This document shows, piece by piece, positions 52,283 through 64,000 of a stretch of 64,000 nt of DNA. Under the pieces are notes generated by a model that was not told the DNA's origin, made no database searches, and was given only the letters and a program-made list of their open reading frames with translations. The translations under genes and the position numbers were made by a program. Origin of the DNA: Wuchereria bancrofti (lineage: Eukaryota; Nematoda; Chromadorea; Rhabditida; Onchocercidae); the NCBI GenBank assembly GCA_005281725.1, contig SSBO01000007.1:3106402-3170401 (forward strand). The letters are read 5' to 3'. Positions within the stretch are counted from its first letter, which is position 1; each line of letters opens with the position of its first letter.

Positions 52283-54068
52283 ACAATGGTGCATTGTTGC
52301 AAAGTGTCGCATTTGTCTATCTGTTAACGAATTCAGTTTATCGACATTCTCTATTTAATAAAGAACAGAATATACTTCGTTTAGCAGTAGTTTCAACTGA
52401 ATTGAACTGATTTGTTATTAAGCATCTCCATTATAGGACGGGAAGAGGATTTCTGCATAACTGCATCATACAAACTTGTGAATATCATGCAGCAGGAAAA
52501 ATCGCTCACCTCTCGGGCCCGTTCTTTTGCACCTACAGCTTACTTAAATTTACTTTCCAGATATTTGATCAGCTCTGAAATTATATACAAAAATATACAT
52601 ACACTATTGCCACGTAGTGAACCAGTACGACAATGACTCGTGTAAGGAAGAAAATAGGAATTGCTTTATCCTCAAGGATTCATTATTTCGAGAGAACTAC
52701 AAAGAAAAAATTGTTGAAAACTGAGGATGACGAAAAAATTTCCCCAACAGAGTGAACATACCAGTGAAGAGAAGGGGGCGAGAAAGGGAAGGGAGCAGAC
52801 ATTTCAACTGGTTAATCTGATCGTTCACCCGCAGCCTGAATTTCATCGTGTGCGTATCATAGACATTGTGCTGTGTCTTGGCATAATTAGTGTCCAGAGA
52901 AAGAGGCCGCCGAATTCTCATATTAGTTCGGGAACTTTGATTACTTAAAAGAGAACAACAAATATAAGTGCAGAAATTAGATATGCACTTAACCAAGAAC
53001 ATCTTCGACCTAGAAAGAATAAAGTAAGACGCTCAGAAAATGCTTAAATTCATATGCTACAAGGCATTAATTTCAGTTTTTTTTATCGTTTCTTATCCAC
53101 ATAAATTACTAAAGTCCTGACAAAAAATATATAACTCATTGTTAATTCTGTTAACCCTATTTTGTCGCAAAATCTTGAGACGAAATACCACATATCACCG
53201 AAGCGAAAGAAGATTCGAGCACATTCAAAATTTCTGCTCTCGAAAGAATAATATGAAAACTGGATACAGAATTGAGACTGTAACGGAAAAACACCAGTTT
53301 TGCTTTGATCTTTACCACATGCATTCTACATAAATTAAATTAGTCTATATTTTGATAAATGATGAAATTTAAGATTAAGACATTAAGATCATAATAAAAT
53401 AGAGCCAATTCCAAAAAAAGTTCTACCACAAGTTTGTGAGACATATCTCCCGCTATATTCTGATTCCATATTTTCGAGCTATATTCATTTCCGCACTCAG
53501 TTCATTCACACCCAAAACGAATTATACGGAAAAATGGATTTGATTTCTTTCTAGATAGCTTAGTTACCTAACTGTAAGTTTTAATCTAGGAAATTCTATA
53601 TTTAGCATTGAACACAATGACCTTACACGCAGGGTTCCAAGACAATATCAAGAAGCAAATACATATCATACATTAATTTTAACAGTCATTTTAAAGCATA
53701 TTTTCTAATTTATAACCATTTCAATGTTGCTGGCTTGATGAGACTCGGACATTGACTTGTTTCATTGGAACTATTTCAAATAAAACTATTTGAGGAAAAG
53801 CCAAATCGGATAACACAATATATCCAAGTGCTTTAACAAAAAAAAAAAAAAAATGTCAAAAACAGCTAACAAAACTTCATATTACTTTTTAGCATAAAAT
53901 ATTTTTCAATTAAGCTTAACAATATAGCTTACAGTTTACTGACGAAATATAGCACAACACTGAGTAGACCTACAATGTTTTGAATTTCTTCAATTAAATG
54001 TATAATTCAATAAGATAATTTCAAATGTATTAAGGAGAATAACAAAAGCAAGTAAATGGATTCAAATG
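52283..54068. other. Intergenic region upstream of idh-1
   Basis: Contains the upstream region of idh-1 and the 3' region of the DDX52-like gene, both on the minus strand. The idh-1 frame stays open upstream to about 52350. ORFs at 52697-53002 (minus) and 52727-52948 (plus) overlap on opposite strands and show no family motif, so neither is called. An A run lies at about 53839-53853. Confidence 0.45.
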
Positions 54069-57000
54069 TCAACCACTCCTAATGCAACTAAGTAACCATT
54101 TCTTTCTGTCGTCTTGACTTTTTCCTTTCTTTCTTCTCTTTTCATCTGCTTTTTTTAAAGATCCAATATTTTTTCGTTTGGGGGCATGTGTCAGTAACTT
54201 TTTTCTTTCTTTCCTGAAAATAATAGCGGAATGGACTTCAGACTGGTAAATTGAATCTATTTACGAAAATGAGAGTGCTGTGTGCGACAATATTACTTTG
54301 TCGGCTTTCGAATCCTTAAAGTATATTCTGGAACTTCAAAACCGGCTTGTTTGATGACTGTTGCTATTGGACGGATGAAGCTCAAATCATTTTCGGTAAA
54401 ATATGTGATTGCATGTCCTCTTCGCCCAGCTCGCCCTGCTCGACCTATTGACAAGATTTAATGGATTACTCGATTACAAAAAATCACACTGTTGAAAAAA
54501 CTCCCTGGAAAAACTGTATATTTTTTTAATAGTATAAATGTAAAGTATTTCTAGAGAATAAAGTTGATGCATACCAACTTAAAATCGAGAGGTAAATAAG
54601 AAAAATATCATTTAAAAACAACTATATCCATTAAACAGCTATGATAATTTTCATGTTTCCCTCTCCAAAAAAACTTCACCTATCCGATGAATGTAGCTGA
54701 TAATAGAAGTTGGAAGATCGAAATTGACTACGAGATTTACTCCGCTCAAATCCAATCCTCGACCCATCAAGTCTGTACAAACTAAAATCCAAATCTGTCC
54801 ACTGCGAAATTCGGCAATTGCTGACTCACGCTACAAAAGCAGAACAATTTTCCAAAGTGAAGAACTCTTTTAACGAACTATTGTAATAATCGACAATAGA
54901 AGCCATAGAGTTATGTCGAAGTAAAATTTGAAATTTAAGACTCTACCTCAGCCTCTGTCTTTTCACTTGAAATCATTTTTACTGGGATTGGTGGTTGAAG
55001 TGATTCTATAATTGGTACCAGTTGTTTTGCTCGCAATTTACTCTGTTAAAAAAACCTTATTATCACATAAAAGAGATATTACGCAATAAAGACATGACTA
55101 GTTTAAATTCCACTTATGTAAGGTATGAAAAAAAAAATAATAATTCAAACGAGACAACTTACAAGGATATATTCTCGAAAATATAGAAATTGTGAAAATA
55201 TCAAAAAACTGCCAGAATAAAAAACAAACAGTAAAAAGAAACAAAAAACCTGCACAAAAATGAGTGCTGGAGGTTGAAAACTGTTTTGAAATAATCCTTT
55301 TAGACTTATAACTTTACCATGCTCCGATCCAGCAAAAACCAGCTCTTGTTTTACGCTGTTAACCGCTGAATTTCTAAAACCACTTCATTTGTAAATTTTC
55401 TAATAGCTAGTCCTCATTCACAGCTGTTTTACCAACAGAATGGAAAAAGTTACCTTGATAATAACGACAACTTCAAATTTCAAAATCAAACTTAAAACAC
55501 CCATAAGTAAATCGCTGGATAAATTCGAACTTCAGGAATTCTAGAAATTTAGACAAAATGATTTCATAAAATTTCGATGAACTACAGAACCAATGACCAG
55601 TGAAATGAAAGATATTCTCACCGTGAGCCAATACAAATCATAGCTACATCGTTAAGATTCCTTTTGCACCAATCTTCAACTTCATATGAAAATGTTGCAC
55701 TAAAAAAGGCACGGCGCACAGGACTTTCACTACATACCTGATATATCTTAGCAAGCTGCAAATAATTTGTATCTTACATGAGATCAGGCAGTATCAGTGA
55801 GTGCTCTAATAATTTTCTAAATCTGGATCACATTTGAAACAGTATAATTATTTTCACCTGACTCCTAAAGCACCTGTCATCTCCTTCTGTAGTGTCGAAA
55901 AGTCTATCACTTTCGTCAACAACAAGCCAATTCAGTCCATTTGATAATATTTTGTTGTTTTTCTTCAAAGCATAAAGTAGTTTATTTGGTGTGGAAATGA
56001 CGATGTTTGCTGTAAAAAAGTTAAAAGTACTAGTTAAAGAAAGGTGCTATAACTGAATGTAAATGAATGTTGAAATCAACTTCCATTAAACAAAGACTCG
56101 TAACTAGTTTAAATACCAGTAAACTTGTATCCTAAAAAAAATACTTTACCAGTAAATCCACGCTGGTGACCATTATTAGACGATCTTCAGGTAGTTATAA
56201 TAATGAGATCAATAGAAAACAAATACTGTTTTAAACTCAAAGCGACAAGAAAATTTCTAGGAATAGTATACAATTTAAATGTTTAAAGGTAGATACCATT
56301 TTCCGGGATTTCGTCTCCCTGCAGAAAAAAACACGAAACGGATAGGTTCTGAGAAAATTTCAGGAACTGGACATATATCTGAAAAAAATTGACTTAGGAT
56401 GAAAATGTAATTCAACTACGAAAGAATACTCCCATTAAATGACCTGTTTAGCAAGTTCATGAGTTGGTTCAAGTACTACAGCATTCAACATACGGTATTG
56501 GTCTTCTGCTGCATAACTTTTGCGATGTACAACATCAGAAATAATCGGCAGAGCAAAAGCTAATGTCTTCCCAGAGCCTAAAAAACAGGCCTTTTCGTTC
56601 TTCGAAATTGGCTTCCTCCACAAACACAACATATAAAAACAATAAATTCGAAAAGTGAAATCAAATTAACATATAAGTAATTTTTAAAAAGAAGAAAAGA
56701 CAACTAGAAGAAAATTCTTGGAGGAAAACAAGCCTGTCGGAGCGCTACATAATAGGTCTCTTTTCTGCATCATTACTGGAATGGCTTGCATCTGGATTGG
56801 AGTTGGTTCCGTGATACCAAATTCTTTTAAATTATTGATAAGTTCATGTGATAACCCGTGAATTTTGGTAAAATGTATCACAGGATCAGGAACATTATCA
56901 CCCCAAACGAAGATGCGATTGAATTTGCGCAAACAAGCGATCTAAACATAGATAACTCAGGAACCACAACAGCATTCAATTTCAATTTATTGAAAATTTC

Positions 57001-57769
57001 TTAGAAGAAAACACAGTACTCACCTGTTCTCTCTTTACAGCTAGACTTCTGCATTTTTTCTTCCTTGAAATATTTTTAAGTCCTCCAAGAATTTCAGGTT
57101 CTGAATAGAGAATTTAAAATAATGTAACATACAAGCTGTGAATAATAGGTCAGAAAAGCAACAAATAATTTTTATGCAAAACACAAATAAAATAGATTTA
57201 TGGAGTTTCTGGTATACTCTTACAATAGTTTTTCAATTTCATTCGTGGACTCAAACAAAGAGCACTTATGAATCTTGCAAATTTAGCGTTCTGAAAATCA
57301 TAATGACACATATCTATACACCACTTAAATCAGTTGGCATACAAAGTCGGAAGAAATTTTTTCTTATTTAAGAAGATTAATAACCTTTTCCAGATGTTAC
57401 TAAACCACTGCCTGCCTCACTACTTGCTCCTTCATTTCGCTTGTATTCTTCTTCTTTGCAATCATTTGGCAGGATTCGTAAAAGCGACAGATCGTGATCT
57501 GCTAAAATTCATGTTAATAATTTATAATAATTTTAAACCTGTATGTCTCAATTCTTTTTTTTAACTCCACCTCAACTTTCACCAATAAATCTCAGCTGTA
57601 ACCTATATGAGAACTCCAATCACCCTTTTGGTCTCTATATAACCACGTTTCTAACTGAAGAAAATAATAAACTACACGTACTTCTTCCTTTCCTTTGCTC
57701 TAGCCGGCTTTTTCTGATTCCAAAAGTTAACTTCTTGAATAATTCATCTCTATATTCTGCTCGTTTCAT
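54069..57769 (-). CDS. DEAD-box RNA helicase of the DDX52/Rok1 type
   Basis: ATP-dependent RNA helicase, nucleolar in its relatives, needed for 18S rRNA processing. About 13 minus-strand exons, with a Lys/Arg-rich start [20 protein letters not shown] and a basic tail ending [11 protein letters not shown]. Helicase motifs in order: Q motif [16 protein letters not shown]; motif I SAPTGSGKT, split by an intron at the Gly codon; motif Ia PTHELAKQ, usually PTRELA; motif Ib-like [10 protein letters not shown]; motif [11 protein letters not shown] (DESD as in DDX52, not DEAD); motif III FFSATF; motif IVa [22 protein letters not shown]; and motif [12 protein letters not shown]. The intron inside motif I must start with GC (56578-56733). 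Segment 56285-56385 joining motif Ia to Ib is the least certain part. It lies 421 bases downstream of NSUN2 on the same strand. Confidence 0.93.
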
Positions 57770-58190
57770 CTGAAATTGACAAAGTAAACTGAGACTATTA
57801 TCGAATTAGAAAATCATTGGTCACTAGAAAAATAAATCACCCTCAACACTAGGCTAAAGTAAAACGAAGGAATAATTAGGCTTGATCAAAAGAATATTAA
57901 TATGGTGCAACCATTTTGAAACAGTCACAATGATAATAAAGTATTGGGAATTAAACTAGACTAGCGGCTCAACAGGTGTGCAATCCCATTATACATTTAT
58001 TCAAACATATCCATTACTCCATAGGTACAGTCCAAACTAAAAATTTAACAACATGAACAACAATAACAACAACAACCGATAGAAAAAACATTTATCGTAT
58101 CTGCTTGACGCTGAAAATCCAAAGGACATGTGGAACTCATAACAAAAATAAAGATAAAGGAGGAAGCTTTTTCAATGAATCAACAACTTG
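57770..58190. other. Spacer between NSUN2 and DDX52-like genes
   Basis: This 421-base AT-rich gap separates two minus-strand genes transcribed in the same direction. It is longer than a typical C. elegans operon spacer of about 100 bases, and no clear U-rich element or polyadenylation pair was identified, so co-transcription is only possible. Confidence 0.4.
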
Positions 58191-63670
<5,480 letters not shown>

Positions 63671-64000
63671 GCTCGCTATCCGTTATTGGATAAAAAAAAT
63701 CTTTTTAGCATATAAAATTTTATGTTAATGGTATAACTTACTTGTCTAGAATTTCAAAACTTTCTCAGTGTTTTCTGTCGAATGTCGTTACCGAACGTAG
63801 AAAATTCGAATATCCAAGTACCAAAAATAAGAACGGATGGAATAATGTAACTCAGGTCGTTCGTAGATCTACCTCATAAGTGCGATATCTCTATACCTTT
63901 ACAGCTACCTGTACACCTAATCATCTGTATATGTCCAATAATCTTATTGGTTCTAAACTAATAAGTATATAAGGTAACAGTAATCCCCAGCAAAGTTGAA
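63671..64000. other. Upstream of NSUN2, window end
   Basis: This 330-base stretch up to the window edge has no recognised gene and probably carries the NSUN2 upstream region. Confidence 0.4.

Noticed and set aside
52697..53002. Overlapping opposite-strand ORFs of about 100 and 73 codons
   Set aside because: No recognisable domain on either strand and no splice-phase partners; left as intergenic.

Overview
This window reads as nuclear DNA of a parasitic-type nematode, most likely a spirurid or filarial worm. This is an inference. The DNA is AT-rich, genes are cut into many short exons by introns of about 100-600 bases with TTTCAG or TTTTAG acceptors, several start codons sit just behind an unpaired 3' splice acceptor (the pattern of spliced-leader addition), and the protein details are nematode-like, for example a ttx-7-type inositol monophosphatase. 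I saw no bacterial, viral or CRISPR material.

Layout: (1) 100-6481, plus strand, a USP37-like deubiquitinase, incomplete at its 5' end, with a whole OTU cysteine-protease domain spliced in frame inside the USP catalytic domain. (2) 8030-10713, plus, a short-chain dehydrogenase. (3) 11040-11891, minus, pterin-4a-carbinolamine dehydratase. (4) 13452-14420, minus, a degenerate CHMP2-like ESCRT-III relic. (5) 15795-17402, plus, nuclear poly(A)-binding protein. (6) A 6.4 kb gene-poor stretch. (7) 23804-25306, plus, BLCAP. (8) 27254-28529, minus, Tctex-type dynein light chain. (9) 29236-31368, minus, inositol monophosphatase. (10) 32964-35794, plus, eIF2 gamma. (11) 37014-40623, minus, the GPI mannosyltransferase PIG-V. 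(12) 41351-48209, plus, Integrator subunit 4. (13) 49472-52282, minus, NADP isocitrate dehydrogenase. (14) 54069-57769, minus, a DDX52/Rok1 DEAD-box helicase. (15) 58191-63670, minus, NSUN2 RNA cytosine-5 methyltransferase.

Most genes are unrelated housekeeping functions. There is an RNA and translation flavour (PABPN1, eIF2 gamma, INTS4, DDX52, NSUN2). DDX52 and NSUN2 lie head to tail on the minus strand 421 bases apart.

The most notable result is the USP/OTU double deubiquitinase: every splice phase I could read from the ubiquitin-interacting motif, through the OTU Cys and His boxes, to the USP His box is consistent with one reading frame. Secondary points are two GC-AG introns required by protein homology, a Pro-to-Ile change in NSUN2 motif IV, the CHMP2-like relic with a stop in its C-terminal helix, and a palindrome cluster in the eIF2 gamma upstream region. 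All homology calls are from memory of protein families; no searches were run.
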